A stretch of 64,000 nucleotides of DNA from Flavobacterium sp. KACC 22763 (GCF_028736155.1 NZ_CP117879.1:2666001-2730000); one strand, 5' to 3'; shown: positions 32,934-41,806, counted from the stretch's first letter. The notes: generated by a model from the sequence alone, not told the origin. Numbers and translations are program-made.

Positions 32934-35447
32934 ATGATTAGAGTAATAGTAGTTGGAAACGGCATGGTTGGTTATAAATTTTGCGAAAAGTTTGTTGCAA
33001 AATCAGGACAAGAGAAGTATCAAATCACAGTATTTGGAGAAGAACCAAGACGCGCCTACGATCGCGTTCACTTAAGCGAGTACTTTGGAGGAAAGACAGC
33101 TGATGATTTATCACTATCAACGACCAATTGGTACGCAGAAAACAATATTATTCTAAATACATCAGAGTTAATTACAGATATTAATCGTGATGTAAAAACT
33201 ATTCATACACACTTAGGCAAAACACATACGTACGACTACTTAGTTTTAGCTACAGGTTCTTCGGCATTTGTGCCACCAATTGAAGGCGTAGAAAAAGAAG
33301 GTGTTTTTGTTTACAGAACCATCGAAGATCTAGATGCTATTATGGCTTACGCCAAAAAAATAAAAATAAAGGGTGCTACAGAAGCCGCCGTTTTAGGTGG
33401 AGGTTTATTAGGTCTTGAAGCGGCAAAAGCCGTTAGAGATTTAGGCTTAAATCCTCATGTGGTGGAATTTGCACCACGTTTGATGCCGAGGCAATTGGAT
33501 CAAGGCGCGAGTGATATGCTTCAATCAAAAATAGAAGAATTAAATATCGGAATTCATCTTAACAAAGCAACACAATACATTGATGGAAAGGAAAGTATAA
33601 CGGGAATGATGTTTGCAAACGACGAATTGTTAAAAGTAGACATGTTGGTTATATCTGCCGGAATTAAACCTCGCGACGAACTGGCAAGAGTTTCAGGACT
33701 TGAAGTTGGTGTACGAGGCGGAATTGTGGTAAACAATCAAATGCGAACATCAGATCCTTCTATTTTTGCAATTGGCGAAGCAGCTCTTTACAATCATAAC
33801 ATTTACGGACTTGTTGCGCCAGGTTACGAAATGGCCGATGTAGCTGCTGAACAAATCTTAAATGGTGATAAAACCATGAGAGAAACCATCGATATGTCAA
33901 CACAATTGAAATTAATTGGTGTTGAAGTTGCGAGTTTTGGTGATCCTTTTATTGAAAATAATGATGTCACAGCTATTATTTATGAAAATAAATTAAGTGG
34001 CGTTTACAAAAGAATCAACGTTACTAAGGATTCTAAAAAACTTTTAGGCGGAATTTTAGTTGGAGATTCTAGCGATTACGGTTCGCTTTTTCAGATTTAC
34101 ATCAACGAAATGGCGTTGCCTAAAAACCCAGAAGATTTGATTTTAGGTTCTCGTGACGGTTCTGAAGGTTCTTCTTTAGGAAGCGTAATGGATTTGCCAG
34201 ACACCGCCGTAATTTGTTCTTGCGAAAATGTTACAAAAGGCGCTATCTGCTGTAAAATTTTAGACGAAAGCTGTTCTTCACTTTCAGATGTCGTTAAAGC
34301 GACTAAAGCAACTTCTGGCTGTGGAGGCTGTAAACCAATGGTTTCTGATTTGGTAAAAGCAACACAGAAATCTTTAGGAAAAGAAGTAAAAGAAGTGATC
34401 TGCGAACATTTCAGCTACACACGTCAAGAATTATTTGATTTAGTAAAAATCAACAAATACGAGAATTTCTACGATGTTTTAGATCATCACGGAAAAGGCG
34501 ACGGATGCGAAGTTTGTAAACCAGTTGTAGCTTCTATTTTCTCAAGTATCTACAATGATACTGCTAATAAACACGTAACTACACAAGATACAAACGATAG
34601 ATTTTTAGCAAACATTCAACGAAACGGAACCTATTCTGTAGTTCCAAGAGTTGCTGGAGGAGAAATTACTGCTGAGAAATTAATCGTAATTGGCGAAGTG
34701 GCAAAACAATTCGATTTGTACACTAAAATTACTGGAGCACAAAGAGTTGATTTATTCGGAGCGCACTTAAGCGATTTGCCAAAAATCTGGAAAATCTTAA
34801 TCGACAATGGTTTTGAAAGCGGTCATGCCTACGGAAAATCACTTCGTGCTGTAAAAAGCTGTGTCGGAAATGCGTGGTGCCGTTACGGAATGGACGATAG
34901 CGCCGGATTTGCGATTGAACTAGAAAACAGATATAAAGGAATCCGTTCTCCGCATAAACTAAAAGGTGGTGTTTCAGCCTGCATTCGCGAATGTGCCGAA
35001 GCTCGCGGAAAAGATTTCGGATTAATTGCTGTTGAAGGTGGATGGAATTTATACATCTGCGGAAATGGCGGAGCAAATCCAAAACATGCCGTTTTATTGG
35101 CTGAAAAAATCGACAAAGAAACTGTGATCAAATACATGGATCGCTTCTTAATGTATTACATACGTACTGCTGGTCCGCTAATTAGAACTTCAACTTGGTT
35201 GGAAAAACTAGACGGAGGTTTAGAGTATTTGAAACAAGTAATTATAGAAGATAGTTTAGGAATCTGCGAAACGCTTGAAGCTGAAATGCAGACTTTAGTA
35301 AACACTTTCGAATGCGAATGGAAACAAGTGCTAGAAAAACCAAGATTATTGAAACGTTTCAATCATTTTATAAACTCAGACGAAAAAGACGACAACGCTG
35401 TTTTCGTACCATTAAGAGATCAAAAAATGCCAAAAGCTTGGTCATAA
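32934..35447 (+). CDS. nirB: Assimilatory nitrite reductase large subunit
   Basis: NirB reduces nitrite to ammonium with NAD(P)H, FAD, Fe-S and siroheme in the cytosol. The 837-aa protein has the full layout: an FAD/NAD-binding oxidoreductase (VVGNGMVGYKFCEKF at the start, second GxGxxG-like GGGLLGLEAAKA about 160-171), two BFD-like [2Fe-2S] regions (CSCENVTKGAIC ... SGCGGCKP, about 427-470; then GCEVCKP about 523), and the siroheme/[4Fe-4S] domain with CVGNAWCRYG, CIRECAEARG and YICGNGG (about 645-710). The upstream DNA carries the nitrate-regulon heptamers. nirD follows after a repeat. Confidence 0.97.
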   Translation: MIRVIVVGNGMVGYKFCEKFVAKSGQEKYQITVFGEEPRRAYDRVHLSEYFGGKTADDLSLSTTNWYAENNIILNTSELITDINRDVKTIHTHLGKTHTYDYLVLATGSSAFVPPIEGVEKEGVFVYRTIEDLDAIMAYAKKIKIKGATEAAVLGGGLLGLEAAKAVRDLGLNPHVVEFAPRLMPRQLDQGASDMLQSKIEELNIGIHLNKATQYIDGKESITGMMFANDELLKVDMLVISAGIKPRDELARVSGLEVGVRGGIVVNNQMRTSDPSIFAIGEAALYNHNIYGLVAPGYEMADVAAEQILNGDKTMRETIDMSTQLKLIGVEVASFGDPFIENNDVTAIIYENKLSGVYKRINVTKDSKKLLGGILVGDSSDYGSLFQIYINEMALPKNPEDLILGSRDGSEGSSLGSVMDLPDTAVICSCENVTKGAICCKILDESCSSLSDVVKATKATSGCGGCKPMVSDLVKATQKSLGKEVKEVICEHFSYTRQELFDLVKINKYENFYDVLDHHGKGDGCEVCKPVVASIFSSIYNDTANKHVTTQDTNDRFLANIQRNGTYSVVPRVAGGEITAEKLIVIGEVAKQFDLYTKITGAQRVDLFGAHLSDLPKIWKILIDNGFESGHAYGKSLRAVKSCVGNAWCRYGMDDSAGFAIELENRYKGIRSPHKLKGGVSACIRECAEARGKDFGLIAVEGGWNLYICGNGGANPKHAVLLAEKIDKETVIKYMDRFLMYYIRTAGPLIRTSTWLEKLDGGLEYLKQVIIEDSLGICETLEAEMQTLVNTFECEWKQVLEKPRLLKRFNHFINSDEKDDNAVFVPLRDQKMPKAWS

Positions 35448-35460
35448 ATATTTAAAATTA

Positions 35461-35575
35461 AACACATAGAGACATAGATTTTGCACCTTAACAAAAAGCA
35501 ATGTTTCTCCATAACAGGAATAATTTCTTTTGACAATTCTTTTTTCAAACTATTAAGTCTATGTCTCTATGTGGT
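35461..35575. repeat. ACACATAGAGACATAG-type inverted repeat
   Basis: Arms AACACATAGAGACATAG and CTATGTCTCTATGTGGTT lie about 80 bp apart between nirB and nirD. Half copies occur near 26800, 27040 and 36270. A run of about 18 A follows at 35594-35611. Confidence 0.75.
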
Positions 35576-35716
35576 TAAACTATAAAGCTCCGAAAAAAAA
35601 AAAAAAAAAATCATTAAACGTTTGCTGTCCTTCTTACCCTCTTTTTTACTGCGCCATCAAATCTCTCTTGATTGTAAAAAGAGGGCTAAGAAACAGGAAC
35701 CAAAAACTCAATCAAA

Positions 35717-36094
35717 ATGGAAGAAATCTTAAATCAATACGAAACAGTTCACGCGAGCGATGCAACAATTTGGTTCAAAGCAGGTAAAGTTGAAGATTTC
35801 CCAACCAACCGAGGAGGCTGCATTAAATACAAAAACAAACAAATTGCAATTTTTAATTTTACGCGTCGCAACGAATGGTACGCTTGCCAAAACGCTTGCC
35901 CACATAAAATGGAAATGGTACTTTCAAGAGGAATGACAGGATCTGCAGATGATATTCCGAAAATCGCCTGCCCGATGCATAAAAAGACTTTTTCACTTGT
36001 TGATGGTTCTAATTTAAATGGTGAAGATTATAGCATTGCAACGTATCCTGTTAAGATTGTTGAAGATGAAGTATTTGTTGGTTTTATAGACTGA
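35717..36094 (+). CDS. nirD: Nitrite reductase small subunit (Rieske-like)
   Basis: A 125-aa NirD partner of NirB. The Rieske fold is complete: CPHKMEMVLSRG (C-x-H) and ACPMHKKTFSL (C-x2-H) keep the four [2Fe-2S] ligands, which many enterobacterial NirD proteins have lost. The start WFKAGKVEDFPTNRGG and end FVGFID are family-typical. It lies 270 bp behind nirB with a hairpin repeat between, so coupling may be by read-through. Together with NirB it forms the siroheme nitrite reductase. Confidence 0.93.
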   Translation: MEEILNQYETVHASDATIWFKAGKVEDFPTNRGGCIKYKNKQIAIFNFTRRNEWYACQNACPHKMEMVLSRGMTGSADDIPKIACPMHKKTFSLVDGSNLNGEDYSIATYPVKIVEDEVFVGFID

Positions 36095-36109
36095 TTTAAT
36101 CTCAATCTT

Positions 36110-36207
36110 GTCATTTCGACGAAGGAGAAATCTTCGCAAGTAGCTCCGTTCCAATAAGCCAATCTTTGTCGAGCTTCTCGCGAAGATTTCTCCTTCGTCG
36201 AAATGAC
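36110..36207. repeat. Long hairpin repeat, family A (uninterrupted)
   Basis: GTCATTTCGACGAAGGAGAA and its exact inverse form the arms (about 28 bp, through CTTCGC). The core includes GCCAATCTTTGTCGAGCTTC. This copy lacks the 27-bp unit and shows the empty site. Confidence 0.9.
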
Positions 36208-36316
36208 AAAACTATCACAATTACTATGTGAATTAATGCAAGTGAAACGCCTTTAACCACAAACAAATCTATGTTTCTATGTGTTAAAAAAAACTATCAG
36301 CAAAAACTTAATTCCG

Positions 36317-36324
36317 TATCTTTG
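36317..36324 (+). promoter_or_regulatory. -7 element of the DUF4202-sensor kinase unit
   Basis: TATCTTTG matches TAnnTTTG and lies 23 bp before the ATG at 36348. No heptamer palindrome is present here. Confidence 0.5.
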
Positions 36325-36347
36325 AAATTCTATTATCAAACCAAAAA

Positions 36348-36932
36348 ATGACTACACCTTTTCAAAAAGCAAGCGAATGGATTGATGCTGAAAACGCACA
36401 AGACCCAAACATCGAATTAGACCAAAACAAAGAATATCCAAAAGAATTGTTGTATTCTGACAGGATGTATAAAAAACTGATGGAATTTGAACCGAACGCA
36501 TCCGAAGAAGTTCAAATTGCTTCAAAAGCACAACACATCTGCCGATGGAAAGTCGCTCGTGAATCATATCCAATGGATCGAGTTGGTTACTTAAAATGGA
36601 GAGAAGAACTAAAAAAATTCCACGCAAAAACTACAGCTGAAATCTTAGCAAGAGCAGGTTACGATCAAACTTTTATCGATCGTGTTTCTTTCTTAATCGA
36701 AAAAAAATTACTTAAAAAAGATGCCGAAACACAATTATTGGAAGACGTAATTTGTTTGGTGTTTTTAGATTATTATTTAGAACCTTTCGTTCACAAGCAC
36801 GACGAAGAAAAGCTGAAAAACATCATCAAGAAAACCTGGGATAAAATGTCTGACAAAGGACATCAGGAAGCTTTAAAAATCAATTATTCTGAAGAAAACT
36901 TAAACCTAATAAAAGCTTCTTTAGGATTGTAA
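36348..36932 (+). CDS. DUF4202 domain protein
   Basis: A 194-aa cytosolic protein that matches DUF4202 along its length: FQKASEWIDAENAQDPN, ELLYSDRMYKKLMEFEP, AQHICRWKVARESYPMDRVG, YLKWREELKKFHA and VICLVFLDYYLEPF. The regularly spaced His, Arg and Asp residues hint at an HD-like metal-dependent fold. No reaction is known. It is found beside nitrate or sulfur assimilation genes in several bacteria as far as I recall, and here it starts the unit with the nitrate sensor kinase (6-bp gap), so a link to nitrogen assimilation is likely. Confidence 0.88.
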   Translation: MTTPFQKASEWIDAENAQDPNIELDQNKEYPKELLYSDRMYKKLMEFEPNASEEVQIASKAQHICRWKVARESYPMDRVGYLKWREELKKFHAKTTAEILARAGYDQTFIDRVSFLIEKKLLKKDAETQLLEDVICLVFLDYYLEPFVHKHDEEKLKNIIKKTWDKMSDKGHQEALKINYSEENLNLIKASLGL

Positions 36933-36938
36933 AAAGAT

Positions 36939-38750
36939 ATGAAGAAAAGCAATCAGGAAGCAGCAGAAAAAATCACTTTCAAAAATTTACGCCGTCTGTA
37001 TTTTTTTGCGCTTCTTACTATTGCCTTAACTATAATTGTCAGTCAGTTTCTGGTTCAATACAATCTGAATCAGCAGTTAAGCGATTCTAAAATCATTAAT
37101 TTTTCTGGTAAGCAAAGAATGCTGAGCCAGAAAATTGTCAAAGAAGTCCTCATTTTACATTACGTTTCTGATTCGGCTACAGCCAAAAAAACTTCACACT
37201 TAAAAGAGGTCTTAGAACTTTGGAAAAAGAATCAAAATGCGTTGGAAAACGGGAATGACAGTCTAGCTTTTCCAAAAGAAAAAAGCGAAACGCTAAATAA
37301 ATTGTATCTGGAAATCAATCCGATTTTCAATAAAATTACACAAACTACAGATTCTTTTCTGCTGAATTTACAACAGAAAAAATCGACTTCTGAAAACCAG
37401 AAACTAGTTCAAATTATTCTAGAAAACGAAGGTGTTTTCCTTTCAAAAATGAATCAGATTGTAACGCAATACGATCTTGAAGCGCACGAAAAAGTAACCG
37501 AGCAGCGCAGAATCGAATATTGGATTTTTGGTTTTACATTGCTTGTTCTGCTTTTAGAATTCTTCTTCATTTTCAAACCAACCAACAAGAAAATCGAAAG
37601 GCTCATTGCTCAGCTTTTATCTTCTGAAAAGAAAGCGCTGAAACTAGCCTACGACACCGAAATCATAAGTGAAATCAAAGAAAACTCAGTAAAAGAATTA
37701 AAATCGCTCAATTATGCGATGGAAAATACTTTACTGTATTGCCGAATTTCACCAGATGGCTCGATCATCCATATTGGAGAAAAATTTGCAAAACTTCTTA
37801 ATTACACTAAGTTTTCATCTAACAAAAAGTTCTCTCAAGTACTGACAGAAGACGAAAAAGAACAGGTTAATTTTGACCGTCTTATTTTCGAAAAACAGCG
37901 CAGCGGCTGGCAAGGCGAAATCAAAATTATAAATAAAGATGAAAAAGAAATCTGGCTCGATTTATCGATGGTTCCCGTAATGATCAAAAAAGACGAATTG
38001 GAACTTTTGATCGTTTGTTTCAACATCACCGAACGCAAAAAAGCACAGCGTGAAGTTGAACGTTTGAACCTTGAAAACACTACCGAAAAAATCAACCAGC
38101 AAAAGATTATTTCAAGCAAAATTGTTGAAAATCAGGAAAACGAACAAAACCGAATCGCTAAAGAAATTCATGACGGAATCGGTCAAATGCTTACCGGTTT
38201 AAAGTTCAGTTTAGAAAGCATTAATCTAGACGACAGAGAAAAGTCAGAACAAAAAATAGAATATTTAAAAAAGCTTTCTTTAGATATTATAAAAGGTGTC
38301 CGTACGGCAACTTTCAACCTAATGCCACCAGAATTAAGCGATCACGGAATCGTTTCGTCATTATCAAAACTAACGCAGGAGCTTTCAAAACTTACGGGAA
38401 AAGAAATCCTTTTCTACAACAAAACCGATTTCGACCAGCGCTTAGATTCCTTAATCGAAATCAATATTTACAGACTTACGCAAGAAGCCATCAACAACGC
38501 CATTAAATATGCAGAATCCTCTCATATAATTGTACAGCTTTCGCACAGCGATACACTTTTAAGTATTATCGTTGATGACAACGGAAAAGGTTTTGATGTC
38601 AATTCAGTCGATAAAAAGCGTAACAGCGAATCAGGAATGGGGCTTTTATTTATGAAAGAAAGAATCCAATACATCAACGGCCGCGTTTTCATGAACTCCA
38701 TTCCAGGTGAAGGAACGAGAATTACATTCAACATCCCGATCTTAAAATAA
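36939..38750 (+). CDS. NarX-like membrane sensor histidine kinase
   Basis: A 603-aa kinase. TM1 (about 20-40) and TM2 (about 194-212) enclose a helical periplasmic sensor that begins with NFSGKQRMLSQKI (residues 54-66). This is the P-box-like motif of NarX/PilJ-type sensors, where nitrate is bound by NarX. A coiled stretch, a PAS domain (about 265-370) and a HisKA_3 helix with phospho-acceptor His in RIAKEIHDGIGQML follow, then a HATPase with DDNGKGFDV and GMGLLFMKERI. The NarL-family regulator gene is 715 bp downstream. It is very probably the nitrate/nitrite sensor of the cluster. Confidence 0.88.
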   Translation: MKKSNQEAAEKITFKNLRRLYFFALLTIALTIIVSQFLVQYNLNQQLSDSKIINFSGKQRMLSQKIVKEVLILHYVSDSATAKKTSHLKEVLELWKKNQNALENGNDSLAFPKEKSETLNKLYLEINPIFNKITQTTDSFLLNLQQKKSTSENQKLVQIILENEGVFLSKMNQIVTQYDLEAHEKVTEQRRIEYWIFGFTLLVLLLEFFFIFKPTNKKIERLIAQLLSSEKKALKLAYDTEIISEIKENSVKELKSLNYAMENTLLYCRISPDGSIIHIGEKFAKLLNYTKFSSNKKFSQVLTEDEKEQVNFDRLIFEKQRSGWQGEIKIINKDEKEIWLDLSMVPVMIKKDELELLIVCFNITERKKAQREVERLNLENTTEKINQQKIISSKIVENQENEQNRIAKEIHDGIGQMLTGLKFSLESINLDDREKSEQKIEYLKKLSLDIIKGVRTATFNLMPPELSDHGIVSSLSKLTQELSKLTGKEILFYNKTDFDQRLDSLIEINIYRLTQEAINNAIKYAESSHIIVQLSHSDTLLSIIVDDNGKGFDVNSVDKKRNSESGMGLLFMKERIQYINGRVFMNSIPGEGTRITFNIPILK

Positions 38751-38829
38751 TGAGTTAATGTGCCAATTAGAAAATTAGATAATTATTTAACACATTCATA
38801 AGAATTATCTAATTGACACATTAACTCAT
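38751..38829. repeat. AATTAGATAATT-type inverted repeat
   Basis: TGAGTTAATGTGCCAATTAG followed by AAAATTAGATAATT is inverted as AATTATCTAATTGACACATT then AACTCA. It begins directly at the kinase stop codon and may act as its terminator. Confidence 0.75.
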
Positions 38830-38850
38830 TATCTAATTATCATGGCGAGC

Positions 38851-38911
38851 CAGTATTGGGGAAAGTGGGCAAACAAACTTTGTCTATATTCGCCCACTTT
38901 CCCCAATACTG
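38851..38911. repeat. Perfect 20-bp hairpin element
   Basis: The 20-mer CAGTATTGGGGAAAGTGGGC (38851-38870) is exactly inverted at 38892-38911 with a 21-bp spacer. It is followed by a fragment of the GC-rich GTCGGGCT element also seen at 27087. Confidence 0.85.
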
Positions 38912-39020
38912 TCGGGCTATCCGGGCTACTTCGGTAGCTTCCTCCTATCCCTCTCGCGGGCAAAGGGTTTCAAAAGAAAATTTAATTTTACCAAGGAATT
39001 AAAAAGTGAAAAAATGAATT

Positions 39021-39138
39021 GCCTCCAGCTTTAGCTCGAGGTTACAAAAAAGTACTAGGAAGCGCTTTAGCCAAACTTACGCATTTGGCTAAAGCCCTCT
39101 CTTCTAGCTACAAAAACATCCAGCTAAAGCTGGAGACA
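39021..39138. repeat. CTCCAGCTTTAGCT-type inverted repeat
   Basis: The left arm GCCTCCAGCTTTAGCT and the right arm AGCTAAAGCTGGAGAC lie about 85 bp apart. A second, inner pair (GCGCTTTAGCCAAA / TTTGGCTAAAGCCC) is nested inside. Confidence 0.75.
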
Positions 39139-39176
39139 ATTAAAAACCAAACTTTATCAAAGTTTTATGCACGCTT

Positions 39177-39280
39177 GTCAGGCTGAGCGGAGTCGAAGCC
39201 TACGCGAGTAACTCTACAAAGATTGGCGATTTAGATTGTGGAATTTCTTTGCACTAGCTTCGACTCCGCTCAGCCTGGCA
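39177..39280. repeat. Long hairpin repeat, family C (GCTGAGCGGAGTCGAAG)
   Basis: The left arm GTCAGGCTGAGCGGAGTCGA and the right arm TCGACTCCGCTCAGCCTGGC are inverted. The core again carries CTACAAAGATTGGC, shared with family A in reverse. A lone right arm is at 52163-52187. Confidence 0.85.
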
Positions 39281-39398
39281 ATCCTATATTCAATTTGGAA
39301 TTTGGTATTTTAATATTCGAATTTATCTAAGGATTTCTAATGATTTTTTAATATTGGAATTTGGAATTTCAAAAAATTGGAATTTTAAATAAAAAAAG

Positions 39399-39437
39399 TA
39401 CGTATATTAGCATCTTCTTTTTAGATGAATATACGTA
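39399..39437 (+). promoter_or_regulatory. Heptamer sites ahead of the response regulator
   Basis: TACGTAT (39399-39405) and ATACGTA (39431-39437) are inverted with a 25-bp spacer. TATATTAG (39403-39410), one mismatch from the -7 consensus, overlaps the first. This suggests autoregulation. Confidence 0.6.
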
Positions 39438-39465
39438 AAAATTGAGAATCAAAATTAAGTAAACT

Positions 39466-40125
39466 ATGAACAATATCATTCGTGTAGTACTGGCAGATGA
39501 CCATGTTTTTGTTAGAGACGGAATCAAGTCTTTACTTGAAAACGAAGCAAACATCGAGGTTGTAGGCGAAGCAATTGATGGTGAAGATGCACTTGAAGTA
39601 GTTGCAGCAACACAGCCAGATTTACTTATAGTAGATATTCGTATGCCAAACTTAACAGGTATTGAGGTAGTAGAAAAACTTAGAAACGAAAAAAACAACG
39701 TAAAAATCATCATGCTTTCAATGCACGAATCGGAAGAATATGTCTTGAAATCAATAAAAGCGGGAGCCGACGGATATTTGCTAAAAGGCTCAAGCAAAGA
39801 AGAATTCTTAAAAGCATTGCATAGCGTTGCTGTAGGAGGAAAATATTTCAGCGGTGATATTTCTTCTATATTAATTAGCCAATTAACTAATTCATCAACA
39901 TCATTAGAACCAAAACAACCTTTAGGTGAAGAAATGATGATTACCAAAAGAGAAAAAGAAATCCTAACCCTTCTTTTATCTGGAAAAGGAAACAAAGAAA
40001 TCGCCGAAGCGCTTGATATTAGTAAACGAACTGCCGAAGTGCACCGTTTCAACTTAATGAAAAAACTGAAAGTAAAAAACCTTATGGAACTTTCTAATAA
40101 AGCGGCTGAATATTCTTTAATTTAA
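39466..40125 (+). CDS. NarL/FixJ-family response regulator
   Basis: A 219-aa two-component regulator. The receiver domain (1-125) has the acidic pair in VLADDHVFVRDG (about residues 9-11), the phosphorylated Asp in LLIVDIRMP (about 55) and the Lys in YLLKGSSKEE (about 106). The C-terminal LuxR HTH (about 155-215) reads MITKREKEILTLLLSGKGNK, then EIAEALDISKRTAEVHRFNL. It is the natural partner of the NarX-like kinase. NarL proteins bind TACYYMT heptamers, and close variants of these lie at this cluster's promoters, including its own. Confidence 0.9.
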   Translation: MNNIIRVVLADDHVFVRDGIKSLLENEANIEVVGEAIDGEDALEVVAATQPDLLIVDIRMPNLTGIEVVEKLRNEKNNVKIIMLSMHESEEYVLKSIKAGADGYLLKGSSKEEFLKALHSVAVGGKYFSGDISSILISQLTNSSTSLEPKQPLGEEMMITKREKEILTLLLSGKGNKEIAEALDISKRTAEVHRFNLMKKLKVKNLMELSNKAAEYSLI

Positions 40126-40131
40126 AAAAAA

Positions 40132-40147
40132 TACGTATAAATACGTA
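40132..40147 (+). promoter_or_regulatory. 7-2-7 palindrome upstream of the nitrate transporter gene
   Basis: TACGTAT-AA-ATACGTA, the exact spacing of high-affinity NarL sites. A second loose pair follows (TACTTAC at 40195 and ATAAGTA at 40217), around a weak -7 element TACTTTTA (40199-40206). Confidence 0.75.
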
Positions 40148-40225
40148 ATTATTTTTCTAAAACTGCGTTTTAGCAGGTTTTTACTAAGTTATAGTACTTA
40201 CTTTTACATAAAAACAATAAGTACT

Positions 40226-41710
40226 ATGAAAAATACAAACTCACTATCGCAGTCACACAAAATTTTATTTTTGAACACATTGGCATTTACAGTGTGTTTT
40301 GCCTGTTGGACATTAAACGGGGTTCTAGTAACCTTTTTAGTTGATAATGGAATTTTCCATTGGGATGTTATTCAAGTCGGATGGCTTTTAGGTATTCCAA
40401 TTTTAACTGGATCAATCATGCGTTTGCCAATCGGAATCTTAACGGATAAATTTGGCGGAAAATATGTCTTTTCACTTTTACTTCTTCTAAGTTCAATTCC
40501 GCTTTTCCTTCTTCCTTATGCTGACAGCTTTTTTATGTTTGCGTTACTTAGTTTCTTCTTTGGAATGGTAGGAACCAGTTTTGCAGTCGGAATTGGATAT
40601 ACCTCAATTTGGTACCCAAAAGAATGGCAAGGTCGCGCACTAGGAATCTTCGGAATGGGGAATGCTGGCGCAGCTATCACAACATTTTTAGCACCTTCAT
40701 TATTAAATCATTTCTCTATCGACGATCCGCAAAATGGCTGGAAAGTACTACCTGTTATTTATGCCATTTCATTAGTAGTAATTGGTGTTGCCTTTTTAAT
40801 TTTCGCTCAAAACAAAAAAATAGAAAGCAGTGGTAAAACCATTTCACAAATGCTTACTCCTTTAAAATCAGAAAGAGTTTGGCGTTTTGGAGCTTATTAC
40901 TTCTTAGTTTTCGGATGTTTTGTAGCTTATTCTCAATGGTTATTGCCAAATTTCATGAACGTGTACCAAACGAGTTTAGTTATGGGCGGTTTATTTGCAA
41001 CAATGTTCAGTTTACCATCTGGAGTAATTAGAGCTTTCGGAGGTTATTTATCAGATAAATTTGGAGCGAGAAAAGTAATGTATTGGGTTTTGAGTTCCTC
41101 TGTAATTTTAAGTGCTTTATTATCGATTCCGAAAATGGAAATCACTACTTCTGGGCCAGGAATACTTGCGGCAAAAAAAGGTGTTGTTAACGAAATTAGC
41201 GACAAAACCGTGAAAATTGGCGATAAAGAATATCCAATTGCACAAAAAACAGCCAATAGTAATGAAAATGCTATTTTTCCAACTTCTACTAGCTGGCAAG
41301 ATGTTGTTGTAGCACACAATCAAAGTGTTGCTAAAAAAGAATTGATTGCCAAAGGTGTGACCGTTATTAAGTTTGATGCCAATATGTGGGTATTTCTGGT
41401 TTTAGTAATTCTAATTGGGATTTCTTGGGGAATTGGAAAAGCGGCTGTCTACAAACATATTCCTGAATATTTTCCAAAAGAAGTTGGCGTTGTGGGCGGA
41501 ATGGTAGGAATGATTGGTGGCTTAGGCGGGTTCTTCGGTCCAATTATCTTTGGATATCTATTAACTGCAACCGGAATCTGGTCAAGTTCATGGATTTTTA
41601 TTTTAATCTTTTCAACTATCTGCTTAATTTGGATGCATTACACTATTACTCAACTATCTAAGAAAAAGGAAGTTAAAGTAAATAAAGCAAAATTAGAACC
41701 TGCCTATTAA
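40226..41710 (+). CDS. narK: NarK-type nitrate/nitrite transporter (MFS)
   Basis: A 494-aa major facilitator of the nitrate/nitrite porter family, bringing nitrate in (and possibly nitrite out) across the inner membrane. Twelve membrane spans are expected. Both nitrate signature glycine motifs are present: LGIFGMGNAGAAITTFLAPS (about residues 137-156) and GGMVGMIGGLGGFFGPI (about 423-439). RLPIGILTDKFGGKY is the MFS loop motif. Unusually, about 75-80 hydrophilic residues (about 308-385) with a KGVVNEISDKTVKIGDKEY beta stretch are inserted between membrane spans in the second half. It is preceded by the nitrate-regulon palindrome. Confidence 0.93.
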   Translation: MKNTNSLSQSHKILFLNTLAFTVCFACWTLNGVLVTFLVDNGIFHWDVIQVGWLLGIPILTGSIMRLPIGILTDKFGGKYVFSLLLLLSSIPLFLLPYADSFFMFALLSFFFGMVGTSFAVGIGYTSIWYPKEWQGRALGIFGMGNAGAAITTFLAPSLLNHFSIDDPQNGWKVLPVIYAISLVVIGVAFLIFAQNKKIESSGKTISQMLTPLKSERVWRFGAYYFLVFGCFVAYSQWLLPNFMNVYQTSLVMGGLFATMFSLPSGVIRAFGGYLSDKFGARKVMYWVLSSSVILSALLSIPKMEITTSGPGILAAKKGVVNEISDKTVKIGDKEYPIAQKTANSNENAIFPTSTSWQDVVVAHNQSVAKKELIAKGVTVIKFDANMWVFLVLVILIGISWGIGKAAVYKHIPEYFPKEVGVVGGMVGMIGGLGGFFGPIIFGYLLTATGIWSSSWIFILIFSTICLIWMHYTITQLSKKKEVKVNKAKLEPAY

Positions 41711-41806
41711 ACTAAGATTAAAAAAAAATTAGAAACATGACTATAATCATATTATTATGACGGCATTTTCTTATAAATTTACCTCTGATAAAAAAACAAA
41801 AATTTT

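Larger units (their letters stand above)
38751..39465. other. 715-bp repeat cluster splitting sensor and regulator genes
   Basis: Four different hairpin repeat types are stacked here. The last 150 bp are AT-rich and carry the response regulator promoter. No protein gene is seen on either strand. Confidence 0.75.

Noticed and set aside
26872..36207. Regularly spaced hairpin repeats as a possible CRISPR array
   Set aside because: The copies are dispersed singly between genes, kilobases apart, with no unique spacers and no cas genes.
39369..40052. 227-codon open frame on the minus strand opposite the response regulator gene
   Set aside because: It is the antisense shadow of a strongly supported NarL-type gene; its Ser/Phe-rich composition is typical of reverse reading of Glu/Lys-rich coding sequence.
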